A stretch of DNA of 64,000 bases from Lunularia cruciata (Eukaryota; Streptophyta; Marchantiopsida; Lunulariales; Lunulariaceae). The stretch is from the NCBI GenBank assembly GCA_948567375.1, contig OX419761.1:12402501-12466500 (forward strand), read 5' to 3'. The position numbers were made by a program, and so were the translations under genes. Shown here piece by piece: positions 32,977 through 43,659 of this stretch. Within the stretch, counting starts at the first letter, position 1, and every line of letters begins with the position of its first letter. The notes beneath the pieces are model-generated. The model had not been told where the DNA came from, did no database searches, and saw only the letters and a program-made list of their open reading frames with translations.

Positions 32977-33561
32977 TCAATCCGTGTCGTACATCTCTCT
33001 CCATCTCTGCAGCTGCTTTCCGATGACCTTCTCGTTGACTACTTTGCTTCCGCTATGAACAAGCATTCTTCTCAAATTGAATGCGTACTGCCTCTCCAGT
33101 GGGTGCGAAAATCGCCGATATGCACTTTTACCTTGCACTGACTTTTCCAACTGTCCCTCAATCCCATCTTTCCTCTCCACTTCCATATCGAAATCCAAAT
33201 CCATAAGCGGCTGAATCAAGTGTCCATTTCTATCGTGCTTCTGTCTCCACAGCATCATGATGCTGAAAACTGTTTTGAACATACGAATTAGAGAACACAT
33301 TCGCTTGCGGTCATGAGTTGCCAATGCGCTATCAGCGGCACCCGATCTCTGAAGCTTAATCGTCTCAGCTGAGGTCCACGGTTTTAGACTTGCATCTGCA
33401 GGTCCTGCAGCAAGATTAAGCCGATCTATTACGTCGAACTTTTGCTCCGCGCCATCGGCATCACCCGAACCTGCGGAGTATACATAGCTACAACCTGGAT
33501 CCGAGAGCCTTCTCACTGAAGAAAAGATCTTGTTCTTTTCCACCGTTTCCGCCATGTCCAT
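32977..33561 (-). CDS. Unrecognised 194-residue protein
   Basis: The first ATG of a longer open frame gives 194 residues. The N-terminal half is mixed and Ala/Asp-rich ('DPGCSYVYSAGSGDADG', 'DVIDRLNLAAGPADASLKP'). The middle has a short hydrophobic helix ('MFKTVFSIMMLW'). The C-terminal half is strongly basic and helical ('YAFNLRRMLVHSGSKVV', 'GKQLQRWREMYD'). No signal peptide or known domain. The frame is open upstream to 33,720 and abuts another minus-strand frame at 33,668-33,925, so both may be exons of one gene, but no intron could be fixed. Protein-like composition over this length favours a real gene moderately. Confidence 0.35.
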   Translation of the reverse strand: MDMAETVEKNKIFSSVRRLSDPGCSYVYSAGSGDADGAEQKFDVIDRLNLAAGPADASLKPWTSAETIKLQRSGAADSALATHDRKRMCSLIRMFKTVFSIMMLWRQKHDRNGHLIQPLMDLDFDMEVERKDGIEGQLEKSVQGKSAYRRFSHPLERQYAFNLRRMLVHSGSKVVNEKVIGKQLQRWREMYDTD

Positions 33562-33667
33562 ATTCTCCGCACCATAAATCAAATTCACGTAACCCCCAAC
33601 ATGAGCACTGGGCACTAAGTGTGCTGTCCCCTCAAATGCGGAAACCCAGTGCGATCGGATTATTAAA

Positions 33668-33925
33668 CTAAAAAAGTCGGCTGTCCTTTGGCCGCTTGCG
33701 TGTAGCGGCAAAGTTGCCAATCCAGTTCTGCCATGTAGATCGAGATGGGAGGTTTACGTGTTGTTGAGTCAGATGGTGGTATGTCAGATGGCCCATCGCT
33801 GCTTGGAACTTCCAGTGGCGTTGTCCATCCCAGTCAGAAAAAGACAAGACCTTGGACGCGCAATTGAAGCAGTACACCACGCACTTACGTCTCAGAGGTC
33901 CTTCCCACCTGTGCTTCATGGCCAC
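33668..33925 (-). CDS. Unrecognised exon-like frame with Cys pair
   Basis: A frame of 85 codons opens right after a stop and contains 'CVVYCFNCASKVLSFSDW', then 'HWKFQAAMGHLTYHH' and 'STWQNWIGN', ending basic. The CxxC pair with aromatic and His residues could be a small zinc-binding fold. No family is recognised. It overlaps the upstream open part of the neighbouring frame in a different phase. Confidence 0.25.
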   Translation of the reverse strand: MAMKHRWEGPLRRKCVVYCFNCASKVLSFSDWDGQRHWKFQAAMGHLTYHHLTQQHVNLPSRSTWQNWIGNFAATRKRPKDSRLF

Positions 33926-35099
33926 CTACAACGACGCGCTTGATCTATCGATTCTTCCTTTCTCCTCGGAACGTCCAGTTCATCAATTGTGGATAACCCA
34001 TAGCTCATGCTTTTTCTTTGAAGCAAATGATAACCCTTTGCTTGAAAGTGGGTGGCGAGAATATATGCTGTTTGTGCAGCATCTCAGCAGAAGATAAACT
34101 TCATCGTAAAGTCATGGAGGGTTTGCAGTGATGCTGAACTAGCAAATGGCCGCTGGTACAGGATATATGTTACAAATCGCATCTGATTCTATTCTGTCCT
34201 GTTTGGATCTATAGGATACTACGTCGTAGATCATACTACGTTGATATTGATTGATGTTATCAACTTAGTATGCATCTTTGCATTTAGCTTCATCAAGCCA
34301 CAGTATCAATTTGCGAGTCAGCTTCGCTTTGCTTCTGACGATCACCGGAATGTTCAAATACATACACGGTAGATTTCTACCTAGACCTTCTTCTCCTTGA
34401 ATTCAAGGACTACGGACTCGCGCGACATTAAACAACAAATTACTCGGAAGTGAAAGATGAAAAGATGCCTATCTTGTTGAAATGGTTTGTTCGTTTTGGT
34501 TATCAGTCTGTCATTTCTGATAACCAAAACGAACAAAGATTACCCTGCGCGTACCCCTCCGCTTGCTGGATGGGCATCCTGTCAACCTCACCTTCCGTGA
34601 TGCAGGTGTAGAGCTTTAGGGTGCCAAGGTCATGTAAGTTCCACCCAACTTTTCGTCTAACTTAGCGTGTTGAAACCTAATGCCCCTTTTGATTCGTCCT
34701 AAACAACAGGTTCGATCCTCTTGAAACCTATGCCACCTGGGATGGTACAGATTGTTCATTGAAACTGAAATGGAGAACGAAACAAAGAATCATGACTGCA
34801 CAAGATGATATCATTTTCTTCCGATTTGCATACGGTCATGCATGCATTTCATATGCACGCTCTCGGTTTTAGAGTTAGTTGCAATGTGTGTAGCTCAAGT
34901 AAACCTCCTTCAAGAAAGACTTTAGTAACAAGTGTCGATAATAAACTTTTGGGGAGTAAAGGAACCAGGGTTTATGTATATTGAAATTAGTGACATAATC
35001 CACACTTTCCACTATCCCTGCTGTCGTTCACACATCGGGGATAAGTCATTGTCTTATTCATCGTTCACAAGTAGTTTATTATTCCTTTATAGGTTTTGT
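33926..35099. other. No gene recognised
   Basis: Non-coding apart from the perfect foldback at 34,486. A TTCGATCC box at 34,711 resembles a tRNA T-loop, but its stem does not pair. Confidence 0.35.
34486..34537. repeat. Perfect foldback, 21-bp arms
   Basis: The left arm 34,486-34,506 begins TTTGTTCGTTTTGG and is exactly complementary to 34,517-34,537, with a 10-nt loop. Flanking bases do not continue the pairing. Confidence 0.97.
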
Positions 35100-35345
35100 T
35101 TTATGATTATTATGTAATTAAATAATACATGATTATATTAGTTATCATTATAATTTGTTCTTATTCATTAGATTTGTTCAAAGATTTATTATTATTTAAA
35201 ATTTATATTTTTATAAAATAATAGGTCAAATAAAAAATAGTTTATATTATTTAGTGATATAAACTATAAATAAAATATTTATTTTATTATTATTTCACAT
35301 ATTTAATAATATTTACTATATTTTTTTGTATTATCATTATATTTG
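35100..35345. other. AT-rich island, ~245 bp
   Basis: A sharp rise to more than 85 percent A+T, made of TTTAT/ATAAA-like words, with no coding potential. It is similar in texture to the larger island at 56.4-57.3 kb. Confidence 0.8.
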
Positions 35346-37400
35346 CTTTTCGTATAATTTCAATGAAATTTAGATCTCTTTCGAAGAACGACTTCTGTCT
35401 TTGTATGTCCATATCCCTGCTTTGCAGATGTATTCTCACGTCTACTTTTTTAGACTCGGCCCACGGAAATTTCTCATAAACTCCAACTCTTCGTATCATA
35501 GAAGTTCCCCCGGACGTTCGTTCTAACCAAGTCTCGGATAAATATTATTGAGTTCGAATTGGATCGTGCCTGATCGGGTTCCTATCTACAATCAATGAGC
35601 CCTCGAGTCCTGCATACAATGATAAATTGCTACCACATCCAAACAACCCTCCTGAACTGTACAATGGATACGTTTGGATCTGTGAAGGAGATCCAAGAAC
35701 GAAATATAGCATACGTGTCAGCTCCAGGTACTTGTCCCGACAGGAACCGTCTCCAAAAGTCTCACCTGGCCCTCAAACTATGCATGATCTTATATGGCCA
35801 TCCGACCGAATAGATTATCGTCAACCTAAACCGGAAATGGATCGAAAACGCTTGGACGATCCATGAACTTCGGGGTTTCTAGCAGAAAGGAAACTCAACA
35901 TTATCGGATCCGACAATATATAGAATTGCAGGCTGAGTTCCCATCAATCATTAAAGTACATCGAAATCTAGCACTTCGCCGAAACAAATTAGAAAGCTAA
36001 CCTCCTCAGTTACTAGTGACCTTAACAGGAGCAAGAACGCCACCTTCTTCTCCTCCGTCACCTTGTCCGCGCACTACATTAGAACCGTTCAAATCGTGCA
36101 ATACGCTCACATATCATCTGGCACATGGGACGGTATGGGGAATTAAGAACCCGACAAAGTGAGATTGGTGACGCACAAGAACATAACGTTTGTTTCGAAT
36201 GTCCAGGCCAAGGTTCAGATAGATATCAGCAAGTGCATATTGACAAGTGAACAGTGTAAATTCCACCTCGTTTTAACGTGACCTTGTTGTTGACTCATTC
36301 TTGACTTATCTTCGTCATCGTACTGATTTCCGTTGATTCCATCGGAAATAGATAACTTACATAGTACGGTAAAATTTCAACCCCCATCCGGCACCTTGAG
36401 TCACCAAAAACACCTGTAGAAGTGTTGAAGGTTATAAACTGAGTCAAACAAGAATTGGATGCTCCCAATAAAACTCAATAACTGTAGAAGTGTGGAAGAT
36501 TATAGAATTGAGTCAAACACGAACTGGATGCTCCAACTTTGAGCAAATAGGGAATTGCGCCACTCCACACTTCTGCAAAAATATAATTTATTTACTTATG
36601 TATTTTCATTTTTATTTTACCCCAAAGGAAGGAAAGGGAAAAGAATACAAGGTACAATCAAGTGGGAAAGGAAGAAAAGAGTATGAGGTACAATAATCGC
36701 ACATAAAGAAATATGGTAGAAGGTACTATAGGGGAAAAAGTGTACTAACCACACACACCTAAGGAACTAAGGGAGTGTAATCTACTCTTGAGTTTAGTGA
36801 TACAAATCTTTTATCGGTATGTCCGGTATGCGTGGAAGGAGGACACTAGCCATACTATGTATGCCTATTGCAACTCCTTGTTGGTGAGTATCCAAAGCCG
36901 AAGCACATAGCAAAGTGACTAATACACATTGTCAGGAATAAGATGTGAGCGATGGTTGGAGAAAGAGCCAATGCCTCTCTCCTCTACAAAGAACTCTATA
37001 TTGCATCCCAAGAGAAGACCATCAAAATGGTTATGCAGGTGCACAAACATCTCAATAACTAGAGAGACAAAGGTATCCTAGAATAGCCAGGATACTTAGT
37101 GGTACTAGAGTACCTTGCCTCTAGAGGCAATGGTTGTTGATACACTCACATGTACACCTATCCCTGCCAAAGGCTCTACATAGAGGGTTTACAACCAACA
37201 CATCATGCAAGGTGCTACAAATATCTATGAAAGTAACAATATCTGCTTGCACTCGATGGATAGGTGATTGTGGTAGATCCAACTATTGGTCAATCTAAAC
37301 TAGATAATAATGTTCATAGACAGATTCACAAAAAAAATACACCTCTTCATTATGTCAAACAAACAATGCATGCCACGCCAATATGAGGATCAAAGATATA
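35346..37400. other. No gene recognised; 68-bp tandem repeat
   Basis: Overlapping plus-strand frames at 35,595-35,866 contain protein-like 'ELYNGYVWICEGDPRTK' but no family. A 68-bp unit starting CTGTAGAAGTGT occurs at 36,414 and 36,482. From about 36,700 the composition shifts to that of the gypsy element that follows, so the outer LTR edge may lie here. Confidence 0.35.
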
Positions 37401-37739
37401 CTATGCCACACCACAAGCTTAATCAAGAATGGTTCTTGACAAAAAAAGAGTTGCAATGTAATTTACAATTTGTATAAATTTCATATATGTTTTAAATCAA
37501 CCTATATCCATTATGCATTCCAAGCAACACAACAAGTTTTTCTGCTAAGTGACCAACTTTTAGAACTCTTCTACATAGTTTGTTCTTGAATCTCAACAAC
37601 ATTGAGTTGGAAAGATGTACCACAAGCTACATGTTGTGTATATACATTGCTACACAACATACATCGCTGACAATATCATACACTATGGAAGCACAACTCA
37701 CACAGAAGTCATACACTAACTCTAAAGTGCCACAATAAT

Positions 37740-38135
37740 CAGTTCAACTCTTCCACTTGAATCACACTCAAATTAGATCTATTCTCAATCCTACACTCAA
37801 TAATTTGCCAGCAATTGGATATTGATTACAGTCAAACTACATCCACTCTAGCTAAGAGACTCCACGTTATGCTCGCTAGCCTCTGTCCAACATAGCCAGG
37901 AACTCAAAGGCTTAACCTCAAAGAAGTGAGCTCTCTAGAGTTGTACTTTGAAAGTATACAACTTTACTTGACATGGGTCTTGAGCCCTAATGGCACCATT
38001 AATGGGGAAAATGGTGCAAGTAACAATGGGTCCCACCATGTGATTAGTAGTCCATGAATAATTACCAAAATAACTATGACTACCAACACTATCACTCTAG
38101 CATCCAAGCAAACTAGCTTTAGTGTTACAAATATC
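37740..38135 (-). repeat. 3' LTR segment of the gypsy element
   Basis: Shares blocks with 49,500-49,925 in the same orientation, such as CACTTGAA(T/A)CACACTCAAAT and GTCCCAC(C/T)ATGTGAT, ending in 'CCAAGCAAACT(A/G)GCTTT'. The true LTR is longer than this segment. Confidence 0.8.
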
Positions 38136-39099
38136 ATGAAAAATATCGTGTGTATATACATCACTATCAATATCATACATTATACAAGCACAAATCACAC
38201 ATAAGTTATACATGAACTCTAAAGTGGCACAATTGCTTACTTATTTGGAGGTTAGGTCTCTCTAATTCAAGATAGTCATCTATGCCAAGTATTTGATATG
38301 CCCTATGGTGGATAGACCAGGATCAAGAGGCTGGGTGCTATCGATCCCCATTGTTAGTCATCTATCTACAATCTATATCACATAAATGGTGAACTAGCTA
38401 TAAGTCAAGTACATTTAGGACATAACCACTATGTGGGGCGGGGTCAAATACACCATATGACATCCTTTGAAACAGCCATCACACACCAACATAGTAGCAA
38501 CTTCACCAAAAAAACCACATACCATACATTGCAAGCCTACACATACAAGTACCAAGCTTGGGTCCATAGTGCCATCAATGTTTGGGAGATAGTATGGTGC
38601 ACAATTTCACATATGATCCTTCCAAACAACACCATCACATGCTTCCAAAATGAGTACTCTAGAAGGCAAAACCTCATGCACTTTCAAGATAGTGTGGCTT
38701 GTAGTAACATTGAGTGTTGTCGGTGCAGTCTACTAAAGATATACATAGTCACTTGATGAAATTGACAATTCAAGGGTCTATAACCTCCTCGTCAAATAGT
38801 AGCATAGCATAAGGTATCCCTATGTTGAGAAATTGCTAAGTTCTCAAAGACCATTGACATCACTCCAAAAGATCTTTACCCATTGAGAACATGTGCTCAC
38901 TCATATGTCTAAATCAAGCAAGTTCAAAACTATAGTAGCATCACAATGAATAGTTGTAGGTAAACTTGGATCTCATTGTAGAGTAGAAAGTAAGGAGAGA
39001 AGGATGCTAAGGAGGCTTGTTTCCTAAACCATAGTCCATGGCCAACCAAGGTAATTGGAGATCCTAATCTCCCAAGTGGTCTCTCTGCAAACCATATTT

Positions 39100-39440
39100 A
39101 TGCAATCCTCTCTACACCATCTAAACCACTCTCTCTACTAAGCCATCTACCTCAAGGTGATCTCGGGATATAATAAGACAATCAATCGAGTCCTTGTCAC
39201 ACAAGACCTAAACCTCCTCCAAGAACTCTATGCCTTGATCAATCAAGCTTTATTTGTTGCACCAAAATGACTAAGAACCCAATCTAGGAATGAGTAAGCT
39301 ATCCATTTGCTAGACTTGTCAAGAAGTGCCACCAACTCAATCCACTTGGAGAACTGCTCCACCATAACCAAAACATATTGATGATATCTCATAATTAATG
39401 GTAAAGGTCAGACAATGTCCAAACTCCAATGGTAACCCAA
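39100..39440 (-). pseudogene. Gypsy integrase core, decayed
   Basis: The minus strand reads 'DIVRPLPLIMRYHQYVLV' and 'VEQFSKWIELVALLDKS' (first catalytic Asp at its start), then 'LIDQGIEFLEE' (normally the second Asp region) and 'LEVDGLVERVVQ', which normally reads EADGLAERVVQ and holds the third acidic residue. Several stops intervene. Confidence 0.85.
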
Positions 39441-39989
39441 ACCCATGAGAGATAATGGGTGTAACTATGGCATAGGAGCATTAAATGATACTATAACTTG
39501 ATCATAAACCACACATCTGGCAATAATCTATGATACATTAGTTTGCATATTGCACCACCAATAATATCTCTAGTAAATTATATGCCTACTTTACTCCAAA
39601 ATGTCCTAGCTCCTCATGAGCATGACATATCAATTGTAGTCTCTGAAATGGAAGTGATACTACTTGCACTCTACCATCCTCCTATGAATAAAAGGTGTTT
39701 TCACTCCAATCTAAATCACCTAGCTTGCCAAAGGATACAATCTCTCTCCTTGGCACCAACTATACTACATATAACACCAATGCAAAGATAATCCATCATT
39801 AAGACATCATCATGAATGTCTCAAAAGCTTTATCAATATCTCTTCCCTTTATATCATGACCTCAACAACTCCTCCTATACATGTTGAGAGAAATATCATC
39901 AAAGCCTTAGAAAATATACATAAAAAGGTTTATACATGCCAACTTGGCACCAACTACTCATCAATCTCACCATGCCAACGTGCTACACT

Positions 39990-40242
39990 TTGATCATACT
40001 TGCTAGGACATGGGGTTTTTTATAATCCATCTTCATCACAGTTCACCACTCTTAGTCTATGAACAATCATGAAATCATACGCTTATAAAATCAGAGCCCA
40101 TCATGCAAGTTTCCTTGAAAGCTTGTCAGAATCTATCAACAACTTTAGTGGTGGATGATTAGTGATGAGAATGAACGGGTTACCAAATAGGTAACATCAA
40201 AAATGTATTACTGCACATACTATTACCAAGCACTTCTCTCAT
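39990..40242 (-). pseudogene. Gypsy RNase H, C-terminal part
   Basis: The minus strand reads 'YLFGNPFILITNHPPLK', then 'DSDKLSRKLA' and 'VHRLRVVNCDEDGL', the standard RNase H pattern (NHxPL, SxKLxRW, AxALS-like end). It is cut on its right by the solo LTR at 40,243; the preceding 'EKCLVIVCAVIHF' lies right at the cut. Confidence 0.85.
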
Positions 40243-40978
40243 TGTAATACCAAGAGCTAGCCATATGATCTAGATGTGAAATTTGGTTTGGTAACATCTG
40301 AAATGATGTTATACATGATGATCAAAATAGATCAGATAGAAGTATCACCAGAAGAGTACTACTAATAGGGCAGAAACCAAAATAGATTTGAAAACCTTAG
40401 AACCAATAGCTAAACATATGATTTAAAGGTGAGAATTGGTTTGGTAACATCTCGAAGGATGTTACAAATTATGGATAAAAACAGATCAGAAAGAGATATC
40501 ACCAAAAGGGGACTTCTACTAATAGAGTAGGAACCAAAATATGCTTGAAATCTTTGAAGGCAATTTTGGAGGCCTAAACGAATGAAGTAGGCCTCAACAA
40601 TGTGGAAATCTTTCCACTAGTGGAAAACATGCTGGCCTTCCCTCTCCCCTGATTTGTCTCATCAAGAGCTTTCCAATGGTACTTCACCCACGTGATTTTG
40701 GGATTCCTACAAGAAGATTCCCTAAAAGATTCCCTCCAGTCAAAGCTTGTTTGACCAACCAGATAGGACCAGGACCAACATGTCACCCATCCAAATAAGT
40801 AATCTAAGGGTGGAGCTTACTGAAATGTCACCTATCTATGTGCCTAATTCTATGGTGGAGCTTCCTTGGAGGAGATCCTCTTTGTCTACATAATAAAGAG
40901 AAGGTGCTCCTTTGGGGCATCGGATGATTGAGTGTGGAATCTATGTTTTCTCTCTTCTCTTGTCCTTGGAGTATCACA
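40243..40978 (+). mobile_element. Solo LTR 1, nested in gypsy pol
   Basis: A 736-bp sequence starting TGTAATACC and ending GTATCACA, flanked by an exact 5-bp target duplication CTCAT (40,238-40,242 and 40,979-40,983). It splits gypsy RNase H coding sequence into two parts that join correctly when it is removed. Inside, an approximately 153-bp unit (starting AGCTAGCC, then AGCTAAAC) is repeated, and near the end lies an ACATAATAAAGAGAAGG stretch like the TATA box of copy 2. A solo LTR forms by recombination between the two LTRs of a full element. Confidence 0.93.
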
Positions 40979-40983
40979 CTCAT

Positions 40984-41331
40984 ATAAACTATACTTTGCC
41001 TTTGTTGAATTGTTGGAGTGACTAGCATAGGCCACCACAAACTCCTTCCCCTCATCACTCTATTGGGTGAGCACGACTCCAAGCTCCAATGTACTCCTAT
41101 CAATATGAACCTAGAATGGTCATCCTTTGATCCATCTCTTTAGAATATAAGTAGATGTCAACCTCTCCTTGGGCTTTATAAAACGTTTGTCCAAGTCATC
41201 TCTCCAACACAACTATGTGTAAGCTTTGTCAACTTTGTCAAGGCCTTGGCAATGACACTAAATCCTCTAACATATCAATGATAGAAGTTCATCAACCCAA
41301 GGAATGCTCACACTCTGCTCACATACATAAG
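40984..41331 (-). pseudogene. Gypsy RT end and RNase H start
   Basis: The minus strand reads 'FLGLMNFYH' and 'GFSVIAKALTKLTK' (RT connection), then 'TLELGVVLTQ' and 'EFVVAYASHSNNSTKAKYS' (start of RNase H). It is bounded on both sides by the two solo LTRs. Confidence 0.87.
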
Positions 41332-41921
41332 TGTAATAAAAGCAGCTAGACATGTTATCTAGAGGTTAAAATTGGCTTGGTAACATCTAAAAGGATGTTG
41401 TGTATGATGGGCTAGGTAGATCAGATAGAGGTGTCACCAAAAGAGTACTTCTACTAATAGGGTAAAAACCAAAAATAGCATGAAAAATTTAAAGCCATTT
41501 TTGGAGGCCTAAACGGATGAATTGGGTCTTGAAAATCAAATGAGTCACCTCTCTGAAGGCACAAATAACTTGATTTCTTCCTCCCATGATTTGTCTTGTC
41601 AAGAGGCTTTCCAATGGTACCTTACCCATGCAATTTTGGGCTTCTTACAAGAAGATTCCTTAAAGATTCCCTTTGGTCAAACCCATTTGACCAACTACAT
41701 AGGACAAGGACTGACATGTCACCCATCCAAACAACTAATCCAAGGATGGAGCTTGCTGACAGGTCACCAATCCATGTACTTGATCCAAGGGTGGAGTTTC
41801 CTTTGAGGGGATACTCTTTGCTATATAATAAAGAGAATGTGCTCCTTTGGGGCATCTAAGGATTGAGTGTGAAATGTGTGTTTTCTCTCTTGAAGAGTTC
41901 TCTTGTCTTTGGAGTATTGTA
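41332..41921 (+). mobile_element. Solo LTR 2, same family, nested in gypsy pol
   Basis: A 590-bp relative of solo LTR 1 in the same orientation, starting TGTAATAAAAG and ending GGAGTATTGTA. The flanks ATAAG (left) and GTAAG (right) look like a 5-bp target duplication with one change. It has one copy of the ~150-bp 5' unit where solo LTR 1 has two, which accounts for the length difference. A clear TATA-like CTATATAATAAAGAGAA lies at about 41,818-41,834. Confidence 0.88.
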
Positions 41922-41926
41922 GTAAG

Positions 41927-42700
41927 CTGAGGAATATGTGCAATAGCCTGCATGTTGGTTTGTTGAACACCAAGTCCTCTAGGGTAGATAATGTGACCTA
42001 AATATTCAACCTACTCATAGAAGAATCTACACTTCAAAAGATGTAATTTGAGTTCATCAAATCTCAACCTCTCAAATACCTCCACCATAATAAAACCTCT
42101 AGTAAATATCTCTCATGCTCCTCCATAGTAGTGTTATAGACCAAAATGTCATCAATATAACATTGATTGAAATCTAATCTTGTTAGGATCTTGTCCAAAA
42201 CCCTTTAGAACTTTGCATGAGTGTTCTTTAATCCAAATAGTGAAAACCTCTATTGATATAATACATCCTTGTGATGAGGATCAATAACCCAAAATGTTGT
42301 CTTGGACTTGTCTTCTTCCCTTATCAATAACTAATGATATTATGCTCAAAGATCCAAAGTATTGATGACCTTTGCATGCTCCTTTGCATGCCCAATTGCA
42401 TCAAAGACCTCCTCTAGTGTAAACATGGCATACCAATCAGCCCTACTCAATCAGTTGATAGGATGATAATATCCACACATCTACTTATTTGTGTAATCAC
42501 CATACATATCCTTCTTGGTTGCCATCATTGTAGTTGGAGCACGCTCTCCATATTAAATCTTCACAAAACGATCTCTACTCTAACTTTGAATCAATACTCT
42601 CTCCATGTCATTATATCTATAGGGACATAAAAATTTGGTACATCACTAGTTAGCTCAATCCAAATACTATGTCCTTTTAGAGCACCTAAATCTTCCATAC
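41927..42700 (-). pseudogene. Gypsy reverse transcriptase, decayed
   Basis: On the minus strand 'RAPTTMMATKKDMYGDY' is followed by 'MCGYYHPIN' and 'DAIGHAKEHAKVINTLDL'. Then comes the active site 'QCYIDDILVYNTTMEEHERY', with both catalytic aspartates kept, and finally 'LGHIIYPRGLGV' next to solo LTR 2. These are the ordered RT blocks of plant gypsy elements. Stops and shifts interrupt them. Confidence 0.9.
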
Positions 42701-43659
42701 TAAAGGCAAAACAACTCTTGTAGCTCCTCAAGAACCTCCAAACTCTTCTCCTCTTGTAAGCTTGGGTCTAAAGTTTGGTTCCAAAATATTCTTTGTAAAT
42801 GATATAAGAGTAGAAGATGCACTACTTGGATGTTATATCGGGCCCTTGGGAGCAATAATGTCACACCTCCAACCACTAGAGTACCCAACCTCAACATGAA
42901 AAACTCCCTTTGCTCTAACTACAAGCTTTACACATCCTCTAGTTTAATCCCAAGTAGACCAAGGGTGTAATCAAAATAGCCCATGCTCACTTGGATGGAC
43001 CCAAGTAGACCACTCTCATTAGTAGCTACTGGTTGTGTCCCAAGAATACCATGCCCACTCAGTCTATCACACCCAAAATATGCTTGAATCATCTCTATAC
43101 GCATAGAACTCATAAGTGTTCAAGTGGTGATGCCTATCAAGTGCATCCTATGTTGCTCTGCCAAGCTAAGGCTCACATTCTAGGTCAGATAGTTCAATTC
43201 CATAGCTTGACTTAACACTTGATGCCTAGATGCCTCTAACATTGCTATACCAATAGTCATACTAATACAAAAACCCATTTTCCACTCCCTTTCATTCGTG
43301 TTGGGCTCTTCCAATTGTTGTAATTGTGAGTCTCAAACAAGTCCAAATAGCTCTCTCTCAAAAAGCATGGGAACTTGGGAAACCCATAGGCATGGGTAAA
43401 GCAGCCTTGGGCTATCCAACAAGGTTTACCACTACTATAGGTGACCTATCAGCCACTACCACTATTTAAAACAAGAACCTAACATCCAAAAAATCATCGA
43501 TAGTAAGGTGTTCTAGTTGTTGAATCCCATTGTGAGCACATTGTAGAACCTCTTTAGGTAAAAGATTCATCTACCAAAGACAAAGATGATGAGCCCATGA
43601 TCCGACTTTGGTTACATTAACAACATGGAAGGCTCCATCCAAGAATGGACTTGATGTGT

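Noticed and set aside
34700-34730. tRNA gene around a TTCGATCC box
   Set aside because: The T stem does not pair and no D arm or acceptor stem can be drawn.
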